From Rhodoglobus sp. (GTDB lineage Bacteria > Actinomycetota > Actinomycetes > Actinomycetales > Microbacteriaceae), in the NCBI GenBank assembly GCA_025463515.1, contig JAODAQ010000042.1, positions 1 to 41,302 on the forward strand: a stretch of 41,302 nucleotides of DNA, in the 5' to 3' direction. Under the pieces are notes generated by a model. That model had not been told where the DNA came from. It ran no database searches and worked only from the letters and a program-made list of their open reading frames with translations. The position numbers were made by a program, and so were the translations under genes. Shown in pieces: positions 8,134 through 15,128 of the stretch. The stretch's first letter is position 1; each line of letters begins with the position of its first letter.

Positions 8134-8411
8134 GGCTGCGAGTCGTCGTTCTGACCGCCCCGGTCCTGACCGGGCGCGGCCGGGCCGGGTCCGCCCATGC
8201 CGTTCGGGCCGCCGGGGAAGCCGCCGTGCCCGCCCGACCCGAACTGCGCTTGGCTCTGGCCCTGCGGCAGGTGGGCGCCGACGAGCACGCCGCCGCCGAA
8301 CAGCGCGCCCGCGACGATCACGGCACCCACGACTAAGCCCGCGACCGCGAGGCCGCTCCGGCGCTGCTCGACGACGACGGGTGTTGCTACTTCTTCGACC
8401 TTCTTGGCCAT
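8130..8411 (-). CDS. Small single-pass membrane protein with Gly/Pro-rich tail
   Basis: A 93-residue protein: a charged N-terminus (MAKKVEEVATPVVVEQRR), one transmembrane helix of about 24 residues (LAVAGLVVGAVIVAGALFGGG) and a Gly/Pro/Gln-rich tail. The positive residues before the helix suggest the tail is outside the cell. No catalytic motif; family not recognised. A GAGGAGC ribosome site precedes the ATG, and a candidate -10 TAGAGT (minus strand, 8469-8474) lies about 60 bp upstream. Confidence 0.75.
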   Translation of the reverse strand: MAKKVEEVATPVVVEQRRSGLAVAGLVVGAVIVAGALFGGGVLVGAHLPQGQSQAQFGSGGHGGFPGGPNGMGGPGPAAPGQDRGGQNDDSQP

Positions 8412-8545
8412 GGTTGCTCCTCAGGTTCGGAGCGTGCTCCTCTGCACGCGCGACAACACTGCTCCCCGACTCTATGAACCACCCAAGACGACGCCCAGAG
8501 AGCGCCCAGCGCGAGGCGGCCGGGGGCCGGGGGGCGCGTTTCGCA

Positions 8546-8568
8546 ACGTATGCCACCGCGGCATACGT
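8546..8568. promoter_or_regulatory. Perfect 9-5-9 inverted repeat in proC / small membrane protein gap
   Basis: ACGTATGCC and GGCATACGT, perfect 9-bp arms with a 5-nt centre, in a 242-bp gap between two minus-strand genes. No U-tract follows on either strand, so an operator is more likely than a terminator. It is about 70 bp upstream of the TAGAGT -10 candidate of the small membrane protein. The rest of the gap shows nothing else I can support. Confidence 0.4.
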
Positions 8569-8653
8569 CGTCAGGAAGAGGTGCCCGGCGCGGCGGGGTC
8601 GACGGCTCGGAGCTCCACGACGCGAGGCAGGCGAGACCCCCGGATGCCGCGGC

Positions 8654-9478
8654 TCAGGCCCCCGCGGCCATCTCCCGCGCCCGCGCCAGGGCCGCCGCCG
8701 TCGCACGGTCGAACAGCCCGGAGAGATCGGCGGACTGCAGCACGCAGATCGCGCGCTCCGTGGTCCCCTTCGGGCTCGTGACCTGGGCGCGCAGGCTCTC
8801 GGGCGAGGTACCCGAGGCGAGCAGGAGGTCCACCGACCCCGCGAACGTGCCCTGCACGAGCACAGCCGCCTGCTCTGGCGTGAACCCGAGGTTCACGGCT
8901 GTGCGGGTGAGCTCCTCCACCAGGTAGAACACGTAGGCGGGGCCGGATCCGGAGATCGTGCTCAGCGCGTCGATCTGCGACTCGGGGATCTCGACGACCG
9001 TGCCGACCGTCTCGAAGAGTGCGACACCGAGCGCCACCTGCGAGGGCGTCGCGCGCGAGCCGGCCGCGATTCCCGTGACTCCCTTGCCGATCTTCGCCGG
9101 GGTGTTGGGCATGGCGCGCAGCACCGCGTTGTCGACCTCGGCCTCCATCGTCGCCGTCGTGATGCCGGCCGCGACGCTGATGACCAGGGCTCCGGGGTCG
9201 AGGGTGAGCCCTCGCAGGGTGTCGACGATCATGGCGGGCTTCACGCCCAACAGCACGATGCCCGCTCCCCGCACTGCGCGCTGATTGCCGTCGGGCTCCG
9301 ACTCGAGGGCAATCGACTCCACGCCGTCCGCGGCCACGAGTGCGGCTTTCGCGTCGGTGCGGTTGGTGACCCGGATGCCCCCGCTCACGCTCACGGAGGG
9401 ATCGAGCAGGCCCTGGAGGATGGCGCCGCCCATGGCGCCCGCGCCGATGATCGCGATGGAGGGAAGATTTGTGGTCAC
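8654..9478 (-). CDS. proC: Pyrroline-5-carboxylate reductase
   Basis: A 274-residue cytosolic enzyme that reduces 1-pyrroline-5-carboxylate to proline with NAD(P)H, the last step of proline synthesis. The dinucleotide-binding start is IAIIGAGAMGGAILQGLL. The C-terminal dimer/active-site signature includes SGSGPAYVFYLVEELT near residue 170 and TSPKGTTERAI near 235. The GTG start is 6 nt after TAGGAT on the minus strand, which predicts a leaderless mRNA. It is divergent from the cation transporter and shares its -10 region. Confidence 0.95.
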   Translation of the reverse strand: MTTNLPSIAIIGAGAMGGAILQGLLDPSVSVSGGIRVTNRTDAKAALVAADGVESIALESEPDGNQRAVRGAGIVLLGVKPAMIVDTLRGLTLDPGALVISVAAGITTATMEAEVDNAVLRAMPNTPAKIGKGVTGIAAGSRATPSQVALGVALFETVGTVVEIPESQIDALSTISGSGPAYVFYLVEELTRTAVNLGFTPEQAAVLVQGTFAGSVDLLLASGTSPESLRAQVTSPKGTTERAICVLQSADLSGLFDRATAAALARAREMAAGA

Positions 9479-9484
9479 GCCCTC

Positions 9485-9494
9485 ATCCTAGGAT
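9485..9494. promoter_or_regulatory. Palindromic shared -10 10-mer, proC / cation transporter
   Basis: ATCCTAGGAT is a perfect palindrome giving TAGGAT on both strands, 6 nt before the proC GTG and 7 nt before the transporter ATG. Both genes would be leaderless from one symmetrical -10 site. Confidence 0.55.
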
Positions 9495-9501
9495 TGAGCA
9501 C

Positions 9502-10470
9502 ATGAGCGCATCTGGCGGCGGCAAGGCAATCATCGCGGCACTGCTCGCGAACCTCGGTATCGCGATCGCAAAGTTCGTCGGCTTCCTCGTCTCCGGCTCG
9601 AGCTCGATGCTCGCCGAGAGCGTGCACTCCCTCGCCGACACGGGCAACCAGGGCCTCCTGCTCCTGGGCGGCCGCAAGTCGCGCAAGCTCGCCGACGAGT
9701 CGCACCCCTTCGGCTACGGCCGGGAGCGCTACGTCTACGCGTTCGTCGTGTCGATCATCCTGTTCTCGGTCGGCGGTGTCTTCTCCATCTACGAGGGCGT
9801 CGAGAAGATCCAGCACGCGAACGAGCACGCGCTCGACAACCCGATCGTCCCGCTCGTCATTCTTCTCGTCGCGATCGGCCTCGAGTCCTTCTCTCTCCGT
9901 ACCGCGATCAGGGAGTCGAACCACGTCCGGGGCAACCAGGGCTGGATCTCGTTCATCCGTCACGCCAAGGCGCCCGAGCTGCCCGTCGTGCTGCTCGAGG
10001 ATGTCGCCGCCCTCACCGGTCTCGTCTTCGCGTTCGCGGGTGTGGGCCTGACCACCATCACCCACGACGGCATCTTCGACGCCATCGGCACCCTCGCGAT
10101 CGGCGTGCTGCTGGTGCTCGTCGCGATCATCCTCGGCATCGAGACCAAGAGCCTGCTCGTCGGCGAGGGCGCGAGCGCCGGCGACACCGACAAGATCCGC
10201 GACGCGATCAACGCGCACCCCGACGTCGAGGCGCTCATCCACATGAAGACGCTCTACCTCGGGCCCGACGAGCTGCTCGTCGCCGCCAAGCTCGCCTTCG
10301 GCAAGACCAAGAAGCTGTCGGATGTCGCCGCCTCGATCGACGCGGTCGAAGCCGCGATCAGGGCCGAGGTGCCCATCGCGCGCATCATCTACCTCGAGCC
10401 CGACGTGTACTCCCCGCCGAACGCGGCCAACCCCGCCACCGACACGATCGTGATCAAGGGCGCAGACTGA
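9502..10470 (+). CDS. Cation diffusion facilitator transporter, ZnT9-like
   Basis: A 322-residue CDF membrane protein that would export divalent cations (Zn2+ or similar) in exchange for protons. It has about six membrane helices and a C-terminal cytoplasmic dimerisation domain from about residue 220 (DKIRDAINAHPDVEALIHMK). Helix 2 carries ESVHSLADTGNQ with the HxxxD metal pair. The helix-5 site, normally HxxxD, reads LLEDVAALTG, a variant typical of the SLC30A9-like branch. The HPFGYGRERY loop after helix 2 is also family-typical. I chose the ATG at 9502, 7 nt after TAGGAT. Its 3' end overlaps the convergent TetR gene by 17 nt. Confidence 0.9.
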   Translation: MSASGGGKAIIAALLANLGIAIAKFVGFLVSGSSSMLAESVHSLADTGNQGLLLLGGRKSRKLADESHPFGYGRERYVYAFVVSIILFSVGGVFSIYEGVEKIQHANEHALDNPIVPLVILLVAIGLESFSLRTAIRESNHVRGNQGWISFIRHAKAPELPVVLLEDVAALTGLVFAFAGVGLTTITHDGIFDAIGTLAIGVLLVLVAIILGIETKSLLVGEGASAGDTDKIRDAINAHPDVEALIHMKTLYLGPDELLVAAKLAFGKTKKLSDVAASIDAVEAAIRAEVPIARIIYLEPDVYSPPNAANPATDTIVIKGAD

Positions 10471-11023
10471 CCGCGGTGCTCACCAGCGCCTCGGCCCGAG
10501 ACGCGGCGTTCGGCACAGCCGAGAGCCCGTCGTAGCACGCGAGGAATGCGGCCTGGAACGCCGCACCGCACAGCAGCGCCGCGAGCGCCGCGACATCCGT
10601 GCCGCTGGCGAGACGGCCGAGAGCCGTCTCCTCCTCGAGGTAGCGCTCGAGCCCGCGCAGGGGCGCGCGCGGGCCCATGCCGCGCGCGCTCATGCCGTCG
10701 CGCCACGCGGCCAGCAGTTCGCGGTCGCTGAAGATCGATGCCGACATCGGGAACGACGCGACGTAGAACTCCATGAGGCCGACCGTCACGTCGACGAGGT
10801 TGTCGTGCACGTCGCCGACTCCGGGCTCGAGCGGCGGGGCAGCGCCGCCGGCACGCTCCTTGAGCACCGCGAGGTATATCGCCTGCTTGTCGGCGAAGTA
10901 CTTGTAGAGCAGGGCCTCGGAGTAGCCGGCGGCCCTCGCGATCTCCTTCGTCGTGGCCCGGGCGATGCCCTGCTCGCGCATGATCGCGGCAGCGGCGTCG
11001 AGGATCGTCTCCCTGGCGGCCAT
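10454..11023 (-). CDS. TetR-family transcriptional regulator
   Basis: A 189-residue repressor. The N-terminal HTH is ETILDAAAAIMREQGIARATTKEIARAAGYSEALLYKYFADK, split here by helix turns, and the C-terminal ligand domain is variable. The ATG follows an AGGAGGAAC ribosome site. It is divergent from the NAD(P)-binding gene, and two repeat sites lie in the 82-bp gap, so it most likely represses that gene and itself. The inducer is unknown. Confidence 0.9.
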   Translation of the reverse strand: MAARETILDAAAAIMREQGIARATTKEIARAAGYSEALLYKYFADKQAIYLAVLKERAGGAAPPLEPGVGDVHDNLVDVTVGLMEFYVASFPMSASIFSDRELLAAWRDGMSARGMGPRAPLRGLERYLEEETALGRLASGTDVAALAALLCGAAFQAAFLACYDGLSAVPNAASRAEALVSTAVSLRP

Positions 11024-11035
11024 GAAAGTTCCTCC

Positions 11036-11095
11036 TTGACAGGTGAGCGTCCACTAACCCTATCATTGCGGGGTAAGTAAGCGTTCACTAACCCT
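11036..11095. promoter_or_regulatory. TetR / NAD(P)-binding protein divergent promoter and two putative TetR operators
   Basis: On the plus strand TTGACA (11036-11041) and TATCAT (11061-11066) form a promoter. The direct repeat GCGTCCACTAACCCT (11047-11061) and GCGTTCACTAACCCT (11081-11095) differs at one base. Each copy lies in an imperfect dyad (11042-11055 and 11076-11089). One sits between -35 and -10, the other just downstream of the start point, as expected for repression. ACCCTATCAT (11057-11066) also gives TAGGGT on the minus strand for tetR. Confidence 0.55.
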
Positions 11096-11105
11096 TGGAG
11101 ACATT

Positions 11106-11729
11106 ATGAAGATCGCCGTCATCGGCGCCACCGGCAAGACCGGCACCGCGTTCGTCGAGGCGGCACTCGCCGCCGGGCACGAGATAACCGCCGTCGTGCG
11201 CGACCCGTCGCGCCTCACGGTCGCCGTCGACAGTATCGAGCGGGCGGATGCCACCTCCGCCGCAGAGCTGACGACCGCCATCCGCGGGGCCGACGCCGTC
11301 GCCTGGTGCGTGGGCCCGGGCCGCGACACCCCGATCGACATCATGGAGCGCTCCGCCACCGCCACCATCGAGGCCATGCGCGCGGCCGGGGTGCGCCGGC
11401 TCATCGCCATCAGCGCGACCGGTCCGTTCAACAAGGGCGACAACCCGATCACCCGGTTCATCGCCAAGCCGATCCTGTGGCGCATCCTGGGCGACGTCTG
11501 GCGCGACATGGAGGCGACTGAGCTCGTCATCCGGCCGAGCGGCCTCGACTGGACCATCATGCGCCCGCCCCAGCTCAAGGACGGCCCCGCGAAGGGCCGC
11601 TACGCGAGCCGGCGCGATGCGAACGTCAGGTGGGGGTTCACCATCAGGCGGGCCGACCTCGCGCAGGCGATGGTCGACGCCCTGGCCGACCCCACGAGCA
11701 TCCATGAGGCCGTCGCCGTGGCGAACTAG
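11106..11729 (+). CDS. NAD(P)H-binding (NmrA/atypical SDR) protein
   Basis: A 207-residue Rossmann-fold protein starting MKIAVIGATGKTGTAFVEA (GATGxTG dinucleotide loop), with later RLIAISATGPFN and DWTIMRPPQLKDG segments typical of the NAD(P)H-binding atypical SDR group. The usual SDR Tyr-x3-Lys catalytic pair is not evident, so it may be a redox sensor or an enzyme on an unknown substrate. It has a GGAG ribosome site. The adjacent TetR protein and operator repeats suggest induction by a small molecule. It ends tail to tail with tadA at CTAG. Confidence 0.87.
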   Translation: MKIAVIGATGKTGTAFVEAALAAGHEITAVVRDPSRLTVAVDSIERADATSAAELTTAIRGADAVAWCVGPGRDTPIDIMERSATATIEAMRAAGVRRLIAISATGPFNKGDNPITRFIAKPILWRILGDVWRDMEATELVIRPSGLDWTIMRPPQLKDGPAKGRYASRRDANVRWGFTIRRADLAQAMVDALADPTSIHEAVAVAN

Positions 11730-12178
11730 CGCTTGCTCTGGAAGAACTCGAGCAGCAGCTGCGCGCAGGCCTCGGCCTCGACCCCGGCGATGACCTCGAC
11801 CGTATGGTTGAGCCGCCGATCGCGGAGCACGTCGTAGACGCTGCCCACGGCGCCGGCCTTCTCATCCCAGGCGCCGAAGACCACGCGGGGGATGCGCGAG
11901 TTGAGGATCGCGCCGGCGCACATGACGCACGGCTCGAGCGTGACGACGAGGGTGGCGCCGGTGAGGTGCCAGTCCCCCAGCGCGGCAGCGGCCTCGCGGA
12001 TCGCGATGAGCTCGGCGTGGGCCGTCGGATCCTGGTGGAGCTCGCGCTCGTTGCGCCCTACGCCGATGCGGTTGCCCGCGGCATCCATGATGATCGCGCC
12101 GACCGGCACGTCGCCCGAGCCGAGCGCGCTGCGGGCCTCGGCGAGCGCCTCGCCCATCCACTCCGCATACCGGTTCAC
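11726..12178 (-). CDS. tadA: tRNA-specific adenosine-34 deaminase
   Basis: A 150-residue zinc deaminase that converts A34 to inosine in tRNA-Arg(ACG). The active site has HAE (TAHAELIAI, Zn ligand and proton shuttle) and PCVMC (two Zn Cys) near residues 53-86. The C-terminus LLEFFQSKR is typical. The GTG start gives YAEWMGEALAEAR, aligned with the family N-terminus. However, the minus-strand -10 TACTGT overlaps this GTG, so a start at the ATG at 12157 (GGAG just upstream) is possible if that promoter is used. The substrate tRNA-Arg(ACG) is encoded at 35084-35156. Confidence 0.93.
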   Translation of the reverse strand: MNRYAEWMGEALAEARSALGSGDVPVGAIIMDAAGNRIGVGRNERELHQDPTAHAELIAIREAAAALGDWHLTGATLVVTLEPCVMCAGAILNSRIPRVVFGAWDEKAGAVGSVYDVLRDRRLNHTVEVIAGVEAEACAQLLLEFFQSKR

Positions 12179-12186
12179 AGTAGATT
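12177..12186. promoter_or_regulatory. Shared divergent -10 10-mer, tadA / upp
   Basis: ACAGTAGATT reads TAGATT on the plus strand, 6 nt before the upp ATG, and TACTGT on the minus strand toward tadA. An alternative tadA -10 is TAGGCT (minus strand, 12188-12193). Confidence 0.45.
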
Positions 12187-12192
12187 GAGCCT

Positions 12193-12825
12193 ATGCGAGT
12201 ACACGTTGCCGACCACCCGCTCATCACCCACAAGCTCACGGTGCTGCGCGACAAGAACACCCCGTCGCCGACGTTCCGCGCCCTCGCCGAGGAGCTCATG
12301 ACGCTCCTCGCCTACGAGGCGACCCGCAACGTGCGCACCGAGGTCGTGGAGATCGAGACTCCCGTCACGAAGACCACCGGGCTCGCCATCAGCATGCCCC
12401 GCCCGCTCGTCGTCCCGATCCTGCGGGCCGGCCTCGGGATGCTCGAGGGCATGGTCAAGCTCATCCCCACGGCCGAGGTCGGCTTCCTCGGGATGATGCG
12501 CGACGAGGTGACCCTGCAGCCCACCACGTACGCCCAGCGGCTGCCCGACGACCTGTCCGACCGCCAGTGCTTCATCCTCGACCCGATGCTCGCGACCGGT
12601 GGATCGCTCATCGGCGCCATCGAGTTCCTCTTCGAGAGGGGTGCCAGGGATGTCACGGCAGTCTGCCTCATCGGATCGCCCGAGGGCCTCGCCGCCGTCG
12701 AGAAGGCAACCGAGGGCCGCGAAGTGACCGTCGTACTGGGAGCGCTCGACGAGAAGCTCAACGAGGTCGGGTACATCGTCCCCGGGCTCGGCGACGCGGG
12801 CGACCGGCTCTACGGCACGGTGTAG
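12193..12825 (+). CDS. upp: Uracil phosphoribosyltransferase
   Basis: A 210-residue cytosolic enzyme that makes UMP from uracil and PRPP (pyrimidine salvage). The PRPP-binding signature is [17 protein letters not shown] near residue 130, and the C-terminal uracil-binding [12 protein letters not shown] is intact. The N-terminal half includes [14 protein letters not shown]. The ATG is 6 nt after TAGATT and so probably leaderless. Uracil could come from psuG (19306-20223) acting on pseudouridine monophosphate. Confidence 0.96.
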   Translation: MRVHVADHPLITHKLTVLRDKNTPSPTFRALAEELMTLLAYEATRNVRTEVVEIETPVTKTTGLAISMPRPLVVPILRAGLGMLEGMVKLIPTAEVGFLGMMRDEVTLQPTTYAQRLPDDLSDRQCFILDPMLATGGSLIGAIEFLFERGARDVTAVCLIGSPEGLAAVEKATEGREVTVVLGALDEKLNEVGYIVPGLGDAGDRLYGTV

Positions 12826-12830
12826 CGCCA

Positions 12831-12860
12831 CTTGCATTTCTTGCGCGAATGCAAGATAGT
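12831..12860 (+). promoter_or_regulatory. Promoter with dyad operator upstream of the leaderless mini-ORF
   Basis: TTGCAT (12832-12837), a 17-bp spacer, then GATAGT (12855-12860), with a start point expected at the ATG 7 nt later. A perfect dyad CTTGCATT (12831-12838) / AATGCAAG (12848-12855) covers the -35 and spacer. GCGAATGCA (12845-12853) has a second complement, TGCATTCGC, at 12879-12887, inside the mini-ORF, so a regulator could contact both. Confidence 0.55.
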
Positions 12861-12867
12861 TGCACGC

Positions 12868-12945
12868 ATGACTGTTCGTGCATTCGCCCTAACCTCCCTT
12901 GAGGTTCGCGAGAGCATGGTCATGTGTTGTCGAATGTGTGCCTAA
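12868..12945 (+). CDS. Putative leaderless Cys/Met-rich leader peptide (uORF, 25 aa)
   Basis: The ORF reads MTVRAFALTSLEVRE followed by SMVMCCRMCA and TAA. It starts at the predicted transcription start, 7 nt after the GATAGT -10. Of its last ten residues three are Cys and three are Met. All three Cys codons are TGT, a codon expected to be rare in such GC-rich DNA. A stem CGAAT(G)TGTG / CACAATTCG (12931-12959) begins just after the TGT TGT pair; a ribosome stalled there would cover its 5' arm. Known relatives of the idea are the poly-Cys leaderless uORFs of mycobacteria. It could instead be a chance ORF; no homology search was possible. Confidence 0.5.
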   Translation: MTVRAFALTSLEVRESMVMCCRMCA

Positions 12946-13107
12946 CAGCCCACAATTCGTCGGGTTCCGCCTCCCTTAGAGGGCGTAACTCCCGGGCCCC
13001 AGTCCTCATAACGGCTGGCTACCGCTTCGCATGACCGCAGTACCCGAAGGATCACAACCTCATCATCAGAGGCCCTTCACCCCACAAAACTAAGGATTCC
13101 CAGGACC
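12946..13107 (+). promoter_or_regulatory. Structured 5' leader of the winged-helix gene
   Basis: 162 nt with no ORF I can support. Besides the hairpin ending at 12959, there is CCCT-TAG-AGGG (12973-12983), enclosed by CGGG (12961-12964) and CCCG (12991-12994). I see no clear U-tract terminator and no ribosome site stronger than GGATTCCCAGG near the ATG. It does not match a riboswitch class I recognise. Confidence 0.35.
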
Positions 13108-13809
13108 ATGTCCATCGCTACTATCGACCGCACCCCCCTCTCGACCGTCTCCCCCGTCGCCCCCGCTCCGGAGGCTCCGGCTCCCCGCCGCCTGCAGGCC
13201 GTGCCCACGGGCACGGAGGCCCGCGGCTTCGCCCTCTACGTCGGCCTCGACGAGTTCAAGGCCCTCGACTCCGGCACCGACCTCGGCCACGTCGTCGAGC
13301 AGCTCAAGGCCCTCCTGGCCCAGCTCGTCCCGAGCGCCGAGACCTACGCGGCCGTCGCGCTCGCCCCGGCCGGCGCCGGCGGTCGTGACGTCGACGTCGT
13401 GCGACTCGCGCTACAGGACCCGGCCGCGCTCGCCAAGCACCGCCAGGCCGCCGAGGAGCCCGAGGCCCGCCAGCGCACGGGCGTCGTGATCGACATCTCC
13501 CGCAAGCGCGTCACGCTCGACGGCGACACCGCGTCGCTCACCTACAAGGAGTTCGAGCTGCTGCAGTACCTCGTGCTGCGCGAGGGCCGCACGATCGACC
13601 GCACGGAGCTCATCTCCTCGCTGTGGTCCGCTGCGGACGACGAGATCCCGAACGAGCGCACCATCGACGTCCACGTGCGCCGCCTGCGCGCCAAGCTCGG
13701 CGACTACGAGGACATCGTGCGCACCGTGCGCGGCGTCGGCTACCGCTTCGACCGCCACGCGGACGTCGCGATCCGCCAGGCCTCTACCCCGAGTCCGGAC
13801 TTCTTCTAG
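13108..13809 (+). CDS. Winged-helix (OmpR/PhoB-type C-terminal domain) regulator without a receiver
   Basis: A 233-residue protein. Residues about 115-215 form an OmpR/PhoB-type winged helix: VVIDISRKRVTLDG, SLTYKEFELLQYLVLREGRT, ERTIDVHVRRLRAKLGD and the terminal VRTVRGVGYRFD. The first 110 residues are Pro/Ala-rich and then GFALYVGLDEFKALDSGTD; they do not carry the Asp and Lys of a response-regulator receiver. It is therefore not controlled by ordinary phosphorelay; the N-terminal part may sense something else. It lies downstream of the Cys/Met-rich mini-ORF, which suggests a link to sulfur amino-acid supply. The MFS gene follows 32 bp later. Confidence 0.88.
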   Translation: MSIATIDRTPLSTVSPVAPAPEAPAPRRLQAVPTGTEARGFALYVGLDEFKALDSGTDLGHVVEQLKALLAQLVPSAETYAAVALAPAGAGGRDVDVVRLALQDPAALAKHRQAAEEPEARQRTGVVIDISRKRVTLDGDTASLTYKEFELLQYLVLREGRTIDRTELISSLWSAADDEIPNERTIDVHVRRLRAKLGDYEDIVRTVRGVGYRFDRHADVAIRQASTPSPDFF

Positions 13810-13817
13810 GCGGGCGA

Positions 13818-13850
13818 GTCGCTCATGTGTACGCTGTGTACATGAGCGAC
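13818..13850. promoter_or_regulatory. 33-bp dyad over the MFS promoter and start codon
   Basis: GTCGCTCATGT (13818-13828) and ACATGAGCGAC (13840-13850) are perfect 11-bp arms; the centre GTACGCTGTGT continues the symmetry loosely. The -10 TACGCT (13830-13835) and ATG (13842) lie inside it. As DNA it could be an operator; in the upstream gene's mRNA it would form a 3' hairpin. Confidence 0.5.
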
Positions 13851-15128
13851 CCCACCGCCGCCCCTGAGCCCGCCCCCGTTCCTGCGCACTGGAAGCGCAA
13901 CGTCTCCCTGTTCCTCACCGGACAGACGATCTCCCTCTTCGGCTCGATGATCGTGCAGTACGCGGTCATGTGGTACATCACGTTCGAGACCGGCTCGGGC
14001 ATCGCGGTCGCCCTGTATGCGCTCGCGGCGTTCCTGCCGCAGGGCATCATCTCGATCTTCGGCGGCGTGCTCGCCGACCGCATGAACCGCCGCGTGCTGG
14101 TCATGCTGTCGGACGGCACCATCGCAGCGGTCACCCTCTTGCTCGCGCTGCTCATGGCCAACGGGGTGACCGACCTGTGGATCATCCTGCTCGCCGTCGC
14201 CGCGCGCTCGATCGGTGCCGGGGTGCAGACGCCCGCGGTGTCCGCGATCCTCCCGCAGCTCGTGCCGGGCGAGCAGCTCATGCGCGTCAACGGCATCTTC
14301 GGCACGATCCAGTCGGCGATGGCCCTCCTCGCCCCCGCCGCGGCGGGCCTCGTGTTCGGACTCTTCGGCATCGTCCCGGTGTTCTTCATCGACGTGGTCA
14401 CGGCGGTCATCGGCATCGGTGTGCTGTTCTTCGTCACGGTGCCGACCCTGGCATCGATCGCCGAGAAGACGACCTCCTACCGCGCGGACCTCGTGGAGGG
14501 CATGCGCTACATCTGGCACCACGCGATCGTGCGCTGGCTGCTCGTGGTGTTCGCGATCATCTTCCTGCTCACCGTCGCGCCGTCGTTCGTCACGCCGCTG
14601 CTCATCGCGCGCGAGTACGGCAACGACGTCACGCTGGTCACGCTTCTCGAGATCGCCTTCAGCGTCGGGATGCTCGGCGGCGGCGTCCTCGTCTCCACCC
14701 TGCTCGCGAAGCGCAGCAGGCTGGGACTGATCCTCGTCTCCACCTTCGGGTTCGCCGCCTTCACCGTGGGCCTCGGACTCAGCCCCAACCTCGTCGTCTT
14801 CTACGGCTTCATGTTCGGCATCGGCCTGCTCGTGCCGCTGTTCTCTACGCCGTTCATGACGCTCGTACAGGAGACCGTGCCGCCCGAGATGCACGGCCGC
14901 GTGTTCAGCTACGTCGGCATCGTGATGGCGCTGGCCGCTCCCATCGGCATGACGGTCTTCGGGCCTCTCGCGGACGTGATCAGCGTGCAGCTGCTGCTCG
15001 TAGTCGCCGGCGTCGTGATGGCCGTGGTCATGGTCATCGCGATCGTGGTGCCCTCCGGCCGCGCCGCGATGCGGGCTGCGCGCACGCCAGCGCCGGAGCC
15101 CGAGCAGCCGGCGGTCGTGGACGCCTAA
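13842..15128 (+). CDS. MFS efflux transporter (DHA3-like)
   Basis: A 428-residue, 12-helix major facilitator protein. The loop after helix 2 has the motif-A form GGVLADRMNRRVLVMLSD, and the protein resembles DHA3-type drug/macrolide exporters (for example PAVSAILPQLVPGEQLMRVNG between helices 4 and 5). It probably exports a toxic compound by proton exchange; the substrate is not predictable. The ATG at 13842 is 6 nt after TACGCT and is used rather than the longer upstream frame, which overlaps the winged-helix gene. It ends tail to tail with the YjbR gene at CTAA. Confidence 0.88.
   Translation: MSDPTAAPEPAPVPAHWKRNVSLFLTGQTISLFGSMIVQYAVMWYITFETGSGIAVALYALAAFLPQGIISIFGGVLADRMNRRVLVMLSDGTIAAVTLLLALLMANGVTDLWIILLAVAARSIGAGVQTPAVSAILPQLVPGEQLMRVNGIFGTIQSAMALLAPAAAGLVFGLFGIVPVFFIDVVTAVIGIGVLFFVTVPTLASIAEKTTSYRADLVEGMRYIWHHAIVRWLLVVFAIIFLLTVAPSFVTPLLIAREYGNDVTLVTLLEIAFSVGMLGGGVLVSTLLAKRSRLGLILVSTFGFAAFTVGLGLSPNLVVFYGFMFGIGLLVPLFSTPFMTLVQETVPPEMHGRVFSYVGIVMALAAPIGMTVFGPLADVISVQLLLVVAGVVMAVVMVIAIVVPSGRAAMRAARTPAPEPEQPAVVDA

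Noticed and set aside
12946-13107. A known metabolite riboswitch in the winged-helix leader
   Set aside because: I compared it mentally with c-di-AMP, SAM and cobalamin elements and could not find their conserved cores; kept only as a structured leader.
13806-14894. A 362-aa minus-strand frame opposite the MFS transporter
   Set aside because: Low-complexity Asp/His/Arg composition; the plus strand encodes a convincing 12-helix transporter.
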